Shown in pieces: positions 1 to 12,559 of a DNA stretch of 64,000 bases. This DNA is from Patagioenas fasciata (Eukaryota; Chordata; Aves; Columbiformes; Columbidae): NCBI RefSeq assembly GCF_037038585.1, contig NC_092522.1:50259161-50323160 (forward strand), written 5' to 3'. Every line of letters starts with the position of its first letter. Positions within the stretch are counted from its first letter, which is position 1. The position numbers and the translations under genes are program-made. The notes beneath the pieces are model-generated. The model saw only the letters and a list, made by a program, of their open reading frames with translations, had not been told where the DNA came from and made no database searches.

Positions 1-3000
1 AAGGAGAGATCCCAACCCATTAGTAATTCCCTGCAGGAAAGTGACAGAGCTGATGACATGCATGGAGGACACATTGCAGGAGATGGGCGGGGGGAGACAT
101 TCCCATGCAAGAGCGATTTCAGGTCACTTCTGGCTCCATGATTGGTTTCCACTAACAATGTACTTCTAGGCCCTCCATCCTTTAGCTTATGATCTGTTTT
201 GTCACAATTTGGGCCAGATCATGCACTTTTTTCCCCTTAGAAAAATCCCATGGATGTTGCTAAGTTTTGTTGACATGAGGGCTGCAGGCCATGGATGAAT
301 GAAGAGTAGAGCCCAGAATCAAAGAGTGTGCCCAGAGCCTGCGACAGGATCACAGTACCACAGTGGATCATCAAACCACCCTGCAATGCCATAGGTGTCA
401 CCTTCACCACAGCAGGCAGGCTGCCCTCAGAAAGAAACACAAGAAGAAGGGTAAATGATGTGGGATAAATAAAAAAGATGCCAGCCTTTCCAAGGTGTCA
501 AACATTTTGTTGCATTTTTTTCAAAAGAATGATTTGTTCTCCTTTTTATTTTTGTATTTTATTTATTTATTTTCCCTCATGCTTGAGAATCCTGGCTAGA
601 ACCAGAGATAAAAATCATAATGTTTCCAAGGTAGGCTTGTATCTGATGTTTTTTTTTAGTATTTAATCAGATATCTAATAGGATGACAAGAATGAGGACT
701 GTTCCCAATGAATATGCAGATAGAATTGGCTAGAACTGACTGAATATATTGTCAGACTGTCAGTGTAACACCCGCACTTGGAGCTGCTGTTTACGTGAAT
801 AGTTGCCTTAACTACAAGGAGACGGAGATGTTTGGAAGTAACATGATCATAAGGAGAAACAAGAAGAAATTAAAATGGACACAAGCCAGAGAAGATGAGA
901 GCAGGAAACTGCAAAGGAGGAAAAGGACCTCAACATGTTTATTGTACAAATAGTCAAAACTAAAAGAAAAAATATTTTTGTGGGATGCTGAGGCCCATTT
1001 TGCAGACCTGTGATAATTAGAACAAATTATGAAATAGAAGCCTCTTATTTCAAATGAGCTTCTGAACATTTAGCTTTTGATCAACACTGGACCACATTGT
1101 TTATTGTACACATATTTTTCTCTTGCTATTAAACTCAGTGCTTCTGCTTTGGTTACGTGACTCATTTCAATGATCATGACAGAAATGCTTATCTGGCATT
1201 ATCCATCAGGAGAGAGAAACAGCAGATTACTTATCACATATAATAATCATGAGTTGAAAGTGTGTAGATGTAATATTAGTAGACTGAAATGGCAACAAAA
1301 CCCAGGTAGAAGAACCTGTAACAAAGCTGGTCACATGTAGAGAGGTCTTTGGAGGGATTTTTTTTTTTTCTCTCTTCTCCTGAGGAAGATAGAGGTGTTT
1401 CACTAGCCAGACACAACACACTTCTCACTGACTGCAGTGATGTGGTGAGGTGAGGCCCCTGTTGCTTGCTGCTATACAAACACAGAACAAGAAGGGCATC
1501 CCTGCAGAAATAGTTCTGATAAAGCAAATGGAGCTACTCCAGTCTTGAAGCACTGGGAAAGAGAACTGCCTGCTTCAAAAAAGCTGGGCTATTTCCAAGC
1601 GTCCCAAGTGAATGTGAGCCCCTGCATAAGCTGAGTACCTCTGTGCTGCACAGACACCTCTCCCTAACCTTTGTATTAGTTCTGTTCAGACAGTTTAGCC
1701 TCTTTTAACATGTCCTCAGACAGCACTACTTTTTTACAAAGTTAGAACTTCTGGAGGATCTGCCTCGTGACTGCGAAGAGAACAGCTAGAAGGACTTTGA
1801 GGCCAAATCCTGCAGTCATTTTCACTAGGGAAAATCAGGATTATTCAATTTGTTTTAGTGGGATTTCTTGGGATTTGCATTTAGTATTTGTAATTAGAGC
1901 AGGCCCTTTGTGATCTGGAGGGAACTAGTTATTAAAACTATCTGCATGAATACAATTGTCATTAACACACTTCTGTCTCCAAAGGGGAGCTCAAGAGTGT
2001 GTATGAACAGGACACTGTTGGGTTCACAGATTCTGCTAGTCATGATTTTGCTATGATTTCTTCTTTATAACATAATGGCAGAAGCACTGGGTGAGTTGCA
2101 CTACTGGATGCTGTAACGGCAGATGCTGTGCCTGAGGGTGTTGCAGATCCCCCAAAGCTGACTTTAAACCAATAGCCTTGCTGGGACAGTTTAGCCATGA
2201 CACAGAGATCTAGAACACCCGTGAAACCAGCATGAATTTCTTGCAAATATATATGGACAGTGAAAGGAAGTGAGAAATAGATCGAAGGGATGGCAGAGAG
2301 GAGTGAGGGAGCCCTTAAGTCTATTGAGTAGTAACATGGTGTGGTAATATAACACCGGGGCTGGAGGATGGAAAGTCACCATTGTTTTCTCACTGCAGCT
2401 CCTGCAAAGCCCACCACCACTATATCTTCTCCCTGCCCTTTTGTCCTGTCAATTTAGTCTGTACCTTTTCCAGGCTGAGAGGAAGAAGACAGTCAGCCTT
2501 GTGAGCTCTGGGTGAGCATAGGTGTGAGGGGCCAGCCCTGCCAGGGCGGGATGGTGCTGCCTCTATGCAAGAGGAGCCTGCCCTGCCCTGGCCGGGGACA
2601 TTCAGGACCACTGCTGGCAGCCATGACGGATGAGTCTGCTCCAAAAGCTAGAGGAAAACTTAAAAAATATGTGAGGCATTTTTCCATCCAATTAATGAAT
2701 AGTGGCACCAGAAATGCCCTGTCAGTCCTGGTCCCCTGCACACCTTCTGGCTGGAAAGAGAAAACCATCCAGGTCCTGTGAGGCCGCAGCTTCTCTGTGC
2801 GACTGAGATGCAGTTGCCAGGCTGTGAGGTCTGAGAAGTACTGAATGCCTTTTTTTCTTTTAAAGCCTGCAGGCAGTTCTGTTGACTGACACTGCCCGAA
2901 TGCTTTTCAGGAATGCTGACATATTTTCATGTTATCACTTTTCATGCAAACTTTTCCCCAAGAGCCTGCTTCTCATTGCTTGGCATTGCATCAGGGGAGA

Positions 3001-4269
3001 AGGAAAGAGAGGAGAGCTGTCAAGGCACATCAGTAGTTGCCGTGTTTGTACTGGAAGGTATATGCATAATGAAGGATAATATTTTCTGGCTGCAGAAGGT
3101 TGCAATATCCCAGTGTGAGATGCCTGTGAGTATATCTGGTATAGTTGTGACAAGAGGGGATTTGTCTTGGGATACAGAGTCTTTTTGCATCTGGTCCCTT
3201 GTGCAAATCTGGACAATTTTGGCAGGGATTGAAAGTCCATATCATCTGGTGACCCAAATGAATAGTTCCAGATGGACTGGGGCCCTCATCACAGTTGGTG
3301 CCCTTTTTGACTGGAGGGCCGAAGCTGAATGAAAGGAGAGATTCACCATGGAGAAGATCTGAGTACTTTGCTTTGCTCATGCCTTGGGGATGGAGAATTT
3401 TAATTCCTCAGCTCTATCGGTGATCCACATTGCACAAACAATGGGAACTTCAATGATAAAGAGAAAGGCAATAATATTTCTGTGAAAATGAACTTATTGC
3501 TTCCCTGGGACCCTTCCTACCTTGGCAGAATTGTCCACCCCTGTCTCTTTGCAGAGTTTCAAAAAGCTGTGAGAATACTGAAGTACCTGTCCTCATAAGT
3601 GACACCTACAGCCCTTCCCCATGCACTTAACTTAACAGGAAAGGCCATGCAGTCCTGTCCTGCCTTCTGAAGAAGGCAGAACCTGTGCCTGGAGTTCCCA
3701 GACATCTGTGTCTCACCTTGGTCAAGGGCCAGAAAAAAGACATTTTCCCTTTGAGAGGCTTATCGGGGCACCTGAGCTGGAAGTGAAACTTGGAAATGTC
3801 TGTCAGTATATCCAGAATTTCCCTAGCAAGACACAAAGCAGAAGCCCTCCATAATGGCCTGGCATGCCTAAGTGGGGAATTATTTTTTTTTCTGTCTTAT
3901 CAACGGTCTTTGTTAACAGGTAAAAACCTGTCCGAAGGACTGGGCCATTGTTGAAAAATTCAGCTCAGTTTAGAAAGCAAGCCTTGGGCAACTACCAGTC
4001 CTTGGCAGTCTCTAACAAATGTCCTGAAGGTCTGACCCTTTCCCCTGGGATCCTCCCTCCCCTTTCCTGACCTGAGGAGATGAGTGGTGCTAGGGAAAAA
4101 AAATGAAGTTGAAAGCTTCTGAAGTCAGACGTCCCAAGCACCACAAAGTAATCTCGCAAGGCCTTGTTATAATCATTGCTTGCTTCCCCCATATGTCTGG
4201 CCGTCCAAAAGGTTTAAGTAGTAACTGATCTGATAGCCTGTATGTGCCATTGATTTGTTAAGCTGAAGG
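1..4269. other. Unique gene-free sequence
   Basis: No exon, RNA gene or recognisable transposon is visible. Open frames here are all under about 140 codons and resemble no family known to me. Small landmarks are a GC-rich patch near 2510-2610, a 13-base direct repeat TGTTTATTGTACA at 936-948 and 1098-1110, and T-rich runs near 540-575 and 1360-1370. Most likely intronic or intergenic. Confidence 0.7.
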
Positions 4270-4285
4270 TTTTTTTTTTTTTTTT
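4270..4285. repeat. Poly-T tract (16)
   Basis: An uninterrupted run of 16 T followed by AAA. There is no flanking element or duplicated target site, so it reads as a simple homopolymer and not as a retroposon tail. Confidence 0.9.
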
Positions 4286-4740
4286 AAATCCTATTAACAA
4301 TAGCGTTTGCAGAAGGAATACAGATTAACCAGGTCTAATTGTATATCATTTGCATGAAGAATGAATTAAAAAGCAGCTTTGCAACATATTGACTCAGGAT
4401 GTTATTGAGCCATTGAAGTCTTATGGCTATAAGGGTTGGATCTATTTAATTAGTGGGGGTGGGGCATGTGACTGGAGAGAAAATAGCAGAAAAGAGGTGT
4501 TTTAATCAACGAAGCAGAGAAATCACAACTGTTAGAAGATGTGAGATTATTCCTTTCAGGCAAATAACCCAACCAGATAAATCAAGGTCCAACTGTATGA
4601 GAACTTTGCTGAATGAAAACCTGGTATTTGAATTGAAGTGAGACAGTCATTTGGGAGAATTCAATGTCCGTGCTTTCGCAGGGCAAGAGCTGTGGAGCCC
4701 TGTTCGGTGACTGCCTTCAACCTGTGGCTCCAGCTGTAAG

Positions 4741-4753
4741 TTTTTTTTTTTTT
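4741..4753. repeat. Poly-T tract (13)
   Basis: Thirteen T followed by CCTCAG. This resembles a polypyrimidine tract plus AG splice acceptor, but no coding sequence follows that I can support. Confidence 0.8.
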
Positions 4754-4910
4754 CCTCAGTTCATGTAGGCCACACTGCATCCAAGAAGTCAGAGGGGCTG
4801 CTCCTGATGCCTCCCATGGGTCTCCAGCAGATCCCACAGCAAGGAGTGAGGGTGCGAGGCTGCCTGCCTGCAGCAGCTCTCCGGCTGGGCACAGCAAACC
4901 TGCCATGGGC

Positions 4911-4985
4911 TCTATGTCATCAACCCGTTAATTTTACGTCAATGCGAGGAAATCCACGAAAAACTGGCCGCGGCCAAAGAAAAAC
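4911..4985. promoter_or_regulatory. Candidate regulatory patch: CRE/ATF-like site and CpG palindrome
   Basis: A 75-base stretch holds a cluster of CpGs in otherwise CpG-poor DNA. It contains TTACGTCA at 4934-4941, which matches CREB/ATF and PAR-bZIP type sites, and the perfect 12-base palindrome TGGCCGCGGCCA at 4965-4976. CpG retention suggests low germline methylation or selection. A regulatory role is inference; no transcript start is evident. Confidence 0.25.
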
Positions 4986-4989
4986 AACT

Positions 4990-7900
4990 TTTGAACCAGG
5001 ACAAGGAGCATCAGGGCTCATCATCAGGCTCCTGTGGGTGCTCGCAGTTGCAGCGGGGCAAAAGCAGTGACAGAAGCACTTGAGTAAGTGGGATGGAATC
5101 TCCTAACACTGTCCTTACCTGGACTCTAAGGGTGACTAAGGCACATTATTTGCCTCTCTGGGCTGTTGCAGTTTCAGCTGTGGAAGGACAGCAGACAGAG
5201 CAAAGAGGGACTCAGTGTGGCTCCTTGCAGGACTCTAATCTGGAACATTTTTGTCACATAATTAGCTCTGCTTCTCATAGCAGTTTTGTCAGTTCATCAA
5301 TCAGTAAATAGTGCAGGCTTTGGGTACCCATTGCCCACTACGCACAGCAGTATGTGAGGTCAGATAACAATGACAGTAACAGGATTGTCCACTTTATCTT
5401 GCTCCAACAGATGGTACAGATACTACCCAAATCCCTCCTGATATTTGTGGTTAAATTTCTGTACCTGGCGTATGGTGGGTAACAGGTGCCTTGGCTCAGT
5501 ACTTTATTTCCCATGGTGATATATGTTAATGACAATAAAAGTACCAATAACTACTGCACACAGTTGAGACAGAGTGTAGGATTTTTTAAGGTCACAAGAT
5601 CTTAATTTCAGGGAAAGTAACTGAATTCTAATCCTGGGGGAAAACAGATAAGCTGTTAAAAATGATGGAATAGTTATTCCCCTGACGTATGCTTAAGATA
5701 CATGTAAAATTAACTGCATACCCACTTACTATAGGAGAACTAAGTTTCTTAAGTACGTTCTTGAACCTAGTATCTTGCTTTGCTTTTGTAAGGTTAGATT
5801 TGTGGGGGTTTTTTAAAGGTAATACTCATCTAAAACCTATTTAGAAGGCTGTGTTCTGAGATGCTAAACTGTCCTGATAAAACTAGAAGGGGGTATTTCG
5901 CTGGCACATACCAAGGTCTGTCAGTCCAAGCCCTCGAAGCAGACACATGCTAACTGGACCGCATGCAAATTGTGGGTGGACTGCAAACCTTCATTATAGT
6001 GCCACTGTTCAAAGGGATCAGAACACCAGAAATCACACTGAAAGAGCAGGGTTGGATTGAAGGCTGTTCTGCCTGAGGACAATAAGAGACAGTTTGTCAA
6101 AATCCACAAAAGTGATACTTGTGTAAATATTATACTACTGGCAACTACTGTAGAAGAATTACTTTTTTATTCACTACAACATTAAGTGTGTAAGTTTAAA
6201 CTACATCATCATCAGCCAATCTGCAAATCAGCTACCATATGAAACACAATATTTAAGGCAATAGGAAAGTGATACAGAATGAAAACTTCCTAGAGAAATA
6301 TTGTAGGTCTACAAACATGGACCATGGACGGAACTATTTTAGCAATTCTAAAGTTGAATAACATTAGTACTGAAACTCATCTTCAAGAAACTCTTCCTCT
6401 GCCTTTGTTTCAGACCATGAGCTGTGAACTAGACAACATTTTCTTAACTGGTAATGTCAATGGAGAGAAACTGCATGAATGTGGTGGATTTGTAGCGTGG
6501 CCTTTACTGCTGACAAGGGATGAGTTGGAAACCACTTAACCTATGGTATTTCATGTAGGCCTACAGGCCAAAATCAAGCTGGGGAGGAAAAGCTCAGATG
6601 GAAGGACAGTATTTCTCCTTTCTCAATCAGGCAGTTCTCTTAAACCTTACGGCATTTTCCAACAGCACACACTGGTTGTCGATTCCCAGTTTTACCTTTG
6701 CTTAAAGCTCATGTCCAGCTGGCTTGTGCTGGTACAGACACCAGCCTGCCTCTGTCACTCTTGAAAAGGAAGTTTTAGGTTTGCTATCATGCAGTCAGGG
6801 AGCTGTGGGAATGCAGGATTGGAAAGATCCTGAAAAACCAAAGAGTCCACATTCCTGCTCTGGCTATGGTCTAAAGGAAAGTCAGTCCTGGCAGGTGGTG
6901 ATTGCTATTGTTTGAAAAAGATGACAGTGCAGGAGATGAAAAACCCAAGTAGCCTGGGATACACTTTTCACTCAAACGCTTCCCTAAATATTAGATCTAA
7001 GCCTAAGTTGCAAATTGAGCCAACTTCTTCTTGTCCTGCCTCACTGGGATGGGAGAACAAGAGGTCACTGTCTGCTGTAAACAACCTTATGCACATCAGA
7101 AAACTGTGATTTGGACAAAACAGACTCAATTATTTTGATATTCAGTAGATTGTGTTTCCTAAACCTACCTTCCTATCTTGCTGTTCTGGATTCTCTCCAC
7201 TTTGTTTCCAGCTTCTGCAAAGTGCCATTCCTCTAGCTGTGGCCTCCACTGTGCCACCAGGCAGAAGATCATACACTGTGTCAAATATGTGATGCTTCCC
7301 ACCCTTCTTGTGATGCCACCCTCCTCTTGTCTAGTGCTTGGTTTGTGGGCTGCCCCAAGTCCTTGTCCTCAGTGCTGCTGCTGGGTGCATTGTGGCTCCC
7401 CATCCCCCTCTGGGCAGCACCTGGCTTTGGCCTTAGTGATGTTGAGTTGACGGAGTCAGCCCACTCCTCTTATTTATTTTCTTTTCTTTGCAATTCTAAC
7501 TTTAATTCTCCAACACATTGGAGATCCTCCCAAATCTATGATTATTCAAGTTTTTAAACTGCATTCCATATCTCGCCATCGAAGAAATAAATGGCATGCC
7601 AGAACAGCCCCTTGAATAGTAGTTTTCTTTTCTCCCTTGGTGTTTCTTCTAATTTGACAAGGACTGTTGACAATAATTTTTCTGAGCAGTGAAGCGCCTG
7701 GAGAAGCCAGACTCTCAACTCTGGAGAACAGCAGTCTTTCCAGATTCTCACAGTGATGGAAGTATAAACAGCTGGGCAAGCAGGACAGGCAGACATTTAT
7801 GATAAATACTTGCCTCTCTTCCTCTGCAAACATCGTGGAGCATCCTAGTGATATATGCAGGCAACCCAAAGTAGAGGATCCAGTTTCTCTCTTACAGTAA

Positions 7901-8239
7901 ACTAAACAAAAAATACTAAATATAAACATTAGAGTCTCACCCTGATCTTTAAAAAGGGCAAAATCCTTTGACATGCAGCACTAAATTAGAGGTTTGTGCC
8001 TAAATTACACAATATCTTGCAGAAAATCCAGTCTAGAGGAGAAATAAATGGTGAATTTTGGTGCCAGTCACTATTTGCCTGCATCCCCAACAAACAGGTT
8101 TAAATACTGATTTGTCTAAAATCTGAAAGAAGCTTCAGCTATGCAGTTACTAAGGACACCTCCATAAAGCATTATTGTTATATGTACACTAAATATCCTC
8201 CACATTAAATGCACACACTAACACAGACATGCACACAGC
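4990..8239. other. Unique gene-free sequence
   Basis: I see no exon or mobile element. The longest frame is the 142-codon minus-strand stretch 7546-7974, which has no family resemblance. The base composition is AT-leaning with few CpGs. Confidence 0.65.
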
Positions 8240-8415
8240 TATATGTACAAGCTTCTTTTTTTTCTCTTGGGATAATCTGCTAAGAATGCTGTGGAATCTG
8301 TTCCATCCTCTTCAAAATTTATAGTTGTTTTTATATAATTTTTCTGTGTGTTTGCTTATGTCCGGCCTTGTAAAAAAACATCCGTTACTTATTAAATTTA
8401 GCCTTCCCTGTTAAA

Positions 8416-8480
8416 GAGGTGTCTATTTTGCTAGCAGTCTGTGACTACCCTCTCCTTCCTGCTAGCAAAATATACACCTC
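8416..8480. repeat. Near-perfect 22-bp inverted repeat (65-nt hairpin)
   Basis: Left arm 8416-8437 begins GAGGTGT and ends GCTAGCAG. Right arm 8459-8480 is its reverse complement at 21 of 22 positions; the only mismatch is C8423. The loop is the pyrimidine-rich 21 nt 8438-8458. Arms this long are far beyond chance at such short spacing. The flanks do not continue the pairing, so the basal stem expected of a canonical pri-miRNA is missing. It could be a small-RNA precursor, a recent inverted duplication or a foldback transposon relic. I do not recognise a known microRNA. Confidence 0.9.
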
Positions 8481-8879
8481 ACTGTGATGCTAAGCAAACA
8501 GAAGAGCATCTAAATTGAGACATGAACATCTGGAAGGAAATAAACTGAGGAATTTTCAAGAGATTCTTTTTTTTCCCAAAAGAATACTGAAAATGTTTCT
8601 CACCTCCAATATTATAAGGAATGTTTTTAGTTGTTAGCTGCTGTTAACAAATGCTCCATTCACTTGGGTGTGACACAAATAGAGGAATGAGGCTGAATCA
8701 TGCAGTTAATTAGAGGCAAAGTGAAATGCTGAGAAATGGTTCAAGCAAGCCTGAGAGGCTCCTGTGCAGGACAAGCTTTTAATGCTTGGGTCATGCTTTG
8801 TACACACCAATTGAGTCTGCATCAGCTATAACAAAAAATCCATACACCTATGTTATTTTTCACTCAGAGCTTATAACAG

Positions 8880-9000
8880 CAATAATGACCTTGGTACAGG
8901 ACGTTTTCTGGGGATTAATGACGAAGTGGGGTTAATGGTCCTTGACTGCACCTCAAGCCATCAGCTCCTCTCAAATGGTTATTAACCCCAAGGGGTAAAA
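8880..9000. promoter_or_regulatory. Candidate conserved element with paired GTTAAT/ATTAAC sites
   Basis: Several homeobox or HNF1-half-site like words cluster here. GGGGTTAAT at 8928-8936 is the exact reverse complement of ATTAACCCC at 8981-8989. GATTAATGA lies just upstream, and GGTTATTAACC overlaps the second arm. The spacing of about 44 nt makes a DNA-bound dimer or looped pair possible. The function is inference. Confidence 0.2.
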
Positions 9001-9009
9001 CTGCACCTT

Positions 9010-11079
9010 CATAGTGAATCTTAGACACTATTTTAATCGATACAGGTTTATGCACACTGACAGTTAAATGTATCACTCAAATTCTGCTATTACCAGGTAA
9101 ATAAACTTAAATACTAAGTAGCAACCTTCTGATAGATATTATGTGTCCACCTAAGGGCCCAGTGGTCTCCACTACATTTGATTTCCACTTTTTAAAGACA
9201 CCTTTCTCTCACTCTCCCATGTATGCAGAAGAAACAATGCCGTGAAAACTTGTGTAAAGGGGTTATTCAAAGTCTGGTGACAAACACTGAGCTACAGACC
9301 TGCACAGGATTTGCCATTCTGCCTCTCCTGCTGTGTCCATTTGTGCAGTGTGTTTGATTTTGTATGTACAAACTTCTCTTTCTGAGAACTCCGTAATATT
9401 CAGATGTCAGTACTGTGCATTTCTGGAGGAAAGTTGCAGACCATGTATGTTTTTTGTGTAATGTCTTCTGTCTATCACTGCATATATTTTTTTAATGGTA
9501 CAAAGACCAGTTCAAGATTTTAAACTAGTGATGGTTGAGGGTTTTGCTTTTTCTGACGTAGGGAAATGAAGACTAGTCTTTGCTTTCTTTTCTGGAAAAA
9601 AATGGCAAATTTTGTGCAGGTTCTGAACAGAGTTGCTGTATCAAGAGGTCACTGCTGGCAGAGCAGAGAAAACGACACCAGCTGCTGAATTTTAGACTAT
9701 GTTTTATTGTATGTGTGATAGTGGCAATGGGAGGCCACATGTGCTCATGTGAAGAAGTGTGATTTTCTGAAACTTGTGAGGGACCCGAGCATGGGCTCCC
9801 CTTTCACAAGAATGGCTAAGCCATGACAAGAATGTAAGGTACATGCGTCAGGTGTGTGAAAGCTTTTTGTACCTACATCTACAGCAACCACTGGACAACA
9901 ATTTCTTCTCTGTCCAACCATTTTTAGAGGACCAAATTCTCATCTGATTTCAGTCAGCATCTAAGATTTTAATGAGTGGAAGTTTTGTCCACAGTATCTG
10001 ATTTTCATGTTATGCGATTCTGTGATTGAATTCTGACAAAATATGTCTGGTTGCACCAGACTGCTTGTTGTGATAGCATAAGCAGATGAAGAGAAAATGC
10101 ATTTTGTAGTCCATTTCAGTACAAAAAGTATGGCTGGAATATTAATCAATAACATATAGCTGTCTTTGTATTGGCTTTGTATTTGTGCAATGGAAAATAC
10201 TTGAGATTTGTTGATAAATGCCTTCATTTTCCAGACTCAATTACCGTGATTCAATTAATCAGATTTTCTAGTTAGCACATTACATGGAGAAAGCAGCCCC
10301 TGCCTCATTACAGACATACAAATGACTGAAAATAACTTCCTGGTTTGAGATCCATGTGTCAGTATCTGTCAAATTGTCAACTAATTTTAAATTTTAATTA
10401 GCTGCAATTTTTTTTAAGGCTCTTAGTGCTTTCACTCCAGACATTGCTCAGGATTTCTCCAGCCCGGGGCTGCAGATTCCCACTGTACCCTGTTTGCTCC
10501 AACACTACCCAGCTCACTGTAACTGTGGTAGGATCTGACCTGTATGTCTGAAGAAAGTGTAAGATGTGTGGTGATGCAGGAAAACAGGAGGTGGAAATGT
10601 GACCAGCAGAAAAGCAGGAATCAGGGGAATACACTGGGACCTCTAATGGGAGAACATCCTGTTGAATTGACCTGGGTGTCCTGGCTCTGGACTGACAGCC
10701 TCTGTGGCTGAGCCATCAAGCATCCCCATGCAACTTACCCGGTGCCAGAGCACCTGTGATGTAGGACAGCTGTCCTGAAACTGTGCTCACCTCTGAGCTG
10801 CTCACCTGGCTACGGACAGCACAAAGCCCCTGCTACCCTCTGGATGGAAACTGAGGGCAGACGGAGATCAAGACAGTTGGCAGGGCATTTCTGTGGGAAA
10901 ACGTCTCCAAAATCCTTGGCCACAGGTGTAAAATGTGCACCCATCCAGATGCAGGTTTTCAAGGGGAGCTGTGGGTGTGCATTGTTGCCATGGTGTTCAT
11001 AGAGAACATCTTGTAAAGTTAAAAATCTTAATCCTGGCTTTACTCCAGCAAAGGTTCTCTAACATGCATTTTTTTGTGT
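9010..11079. other. Unique gene-free sequence
   Basis: No gene or element is recognised. A 12-base palindrome AAGACTAGTCTT lies at 9569-9580, but roughly sixteen 12-base palindromes are expected by chance in a window this size. There are no repeats beyond short T runs. Confidence 0.65.
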
Positions 11080-11560
11080 TAGCAAGCTCCCTCACTATTA
11101 ATGTGATTGAGTTTTAATAGCACCAGCTTTCATAACAATAGTGAGAGGGAAGTGACAACGGTGACCTTGAGGTAAGAATAACCTTGTGAGCACATAGTGC
11201 CATTTATCACTGCATAGCTCCTTTCATTAGGAGATCTGAAGCTGCTTCACAAAGATAGACATTTTCGGCGCTGACACAGTGAAGCGCTAATCCCTTACAA
11301 GGACATTGTGATCGTATCACAATGCAAATTATTATCACCATACACTCCCCATATTGGTACATTTTGATGTCTTGTGTTGAGGAAATGATCTAATTAATAT
11401 TTTTGATAGTTTTCAGCTTTAATCCCCGCTATTATTGTTTGCTAATATCTATCCATCTGTTTTCCTAAGCTTTCACGCGATTTCTTTCATTATGTATATG
11501 AGCAGTCTGCTTTTTAAAGAAGAAAGGTGTTTTGCTTTTTTAATATCAAATCAATTTCTG
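11080..11560. promoter_or_regulatory. Candidate enhancer-like block (nuclear receptor, SOX-like and octamer motifs)
   Basis: TGACCTTGA at 11162-11170 is an exact NR5A/ERR-type half-site in reverse (TCAAGGTCA). A perfect inverted repeat CATTGTGAT-cgt-ATCACAATG occupies 11304-11324 and overlaps the POU octamer ATGCAAAT at 11322-11329, giving SOX-like and octamer sites side by side. Several TAAT words follow, and several CpGs survive between about 11265 and 11315. Dense motifs plus CpG retention resemble a conserved non-coding element. A short stretch near 11220-11256 also resembles the tail of old amniote SINEs, so part may be an exapted repeat. Both readings are inference. Confidence 0.3.
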
Positions 11561-12293
11561 CAGAAAAAACAGGCAAAAGTCATATTCTCCTTTGGTGTAT
11601 AAATAAATGTAGCTGTCAGATTCTACCTTCAAGTAGTTTATAAATGAAACCCTGTGAACTACTGTGTGGTAGTTCTGTATCTCTGAAAGATTTGCCGTGT
11701 CCAGATTTATACCAATTCAATTTATAGTGGGCCAAAACTGTTTTAATTTTTTTATTTTCCAAACCCTATTGAATGCTTACTAGTGTCCATACAGCCATTT
11801 TGGAGACGGCTGTATTGCAAGCCTATGACATTTATAAAAGCTAGCCTATATTTTATTTCCCTTTATTTATGGGTACAAGACTCGCATTACTTTATTTATT
11901 CATCCCCATCATGCAGATCGCTCACCCACATCCATCTCTGTGGCAGCAGTAACCTTGACACGCTTGACAGTCAGAGGCCAAGGACTTCCCCAGATTAAGT
12001 ATGAGAGTCCCCATGGTGAACCCAAGATGGATGCACATTGTGTAGTGTGTACATTTGCCGCAGCCCTGGCAGGCACTTTGCTCTGACAGTGGGAGCAGAG
12101 GGGCTCAGCCACTGACAGGGTGTGCCCAGGGCCTGGTGGGAGGTGGTGTGGGGAGCACAGGTGGTTCTGCATGTGGTGCAGTGCCCGGGAGTCAGGCACA
12201 CATCCACTGAGTGCTTGCCTGTGGTTTACTCTGGCTAAATGGCACCTTGATTCAGGCAGCATCGGAGTCACAGGCAGGGGCATAGAAGTGGGG

Positions 12294-12307
12294 ATTTTTT
12301 TTTTTTT
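12294..12307. repeat. Poly-T tract (about 14)
   Basis: A T run following GGGGA, with no associated element. Confidence 0.8.
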
Positions 12308-12559
12308 GTCGAGTCTGTCATGTTGAGCTGTGTTAATGCAGAGCAGATGAGCAAGCGGGTATGTGGCACTCATGCTCTGATATATCACTTCCAATTATCA
12401 CTTTTAATTTATGGTTCCTGACAGCGTTTATTTAATCTCATTCAATTATTTCTGCTAACACCTTGCCAATACAGAAGGCTTCATTTTCAGAAAAACAAAC
12501 CTTTTCAGATACAACTAAAAGGGGCCTAATGCAAATTATGTGCCTTGACCCCTTTTGCA

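Noticed and set aside
9569..9580. Perfect 12-base palindrome AAGACTAGTCTT
   Set aside because: About sixteen such palindromes are expected by chance in 64 kb.
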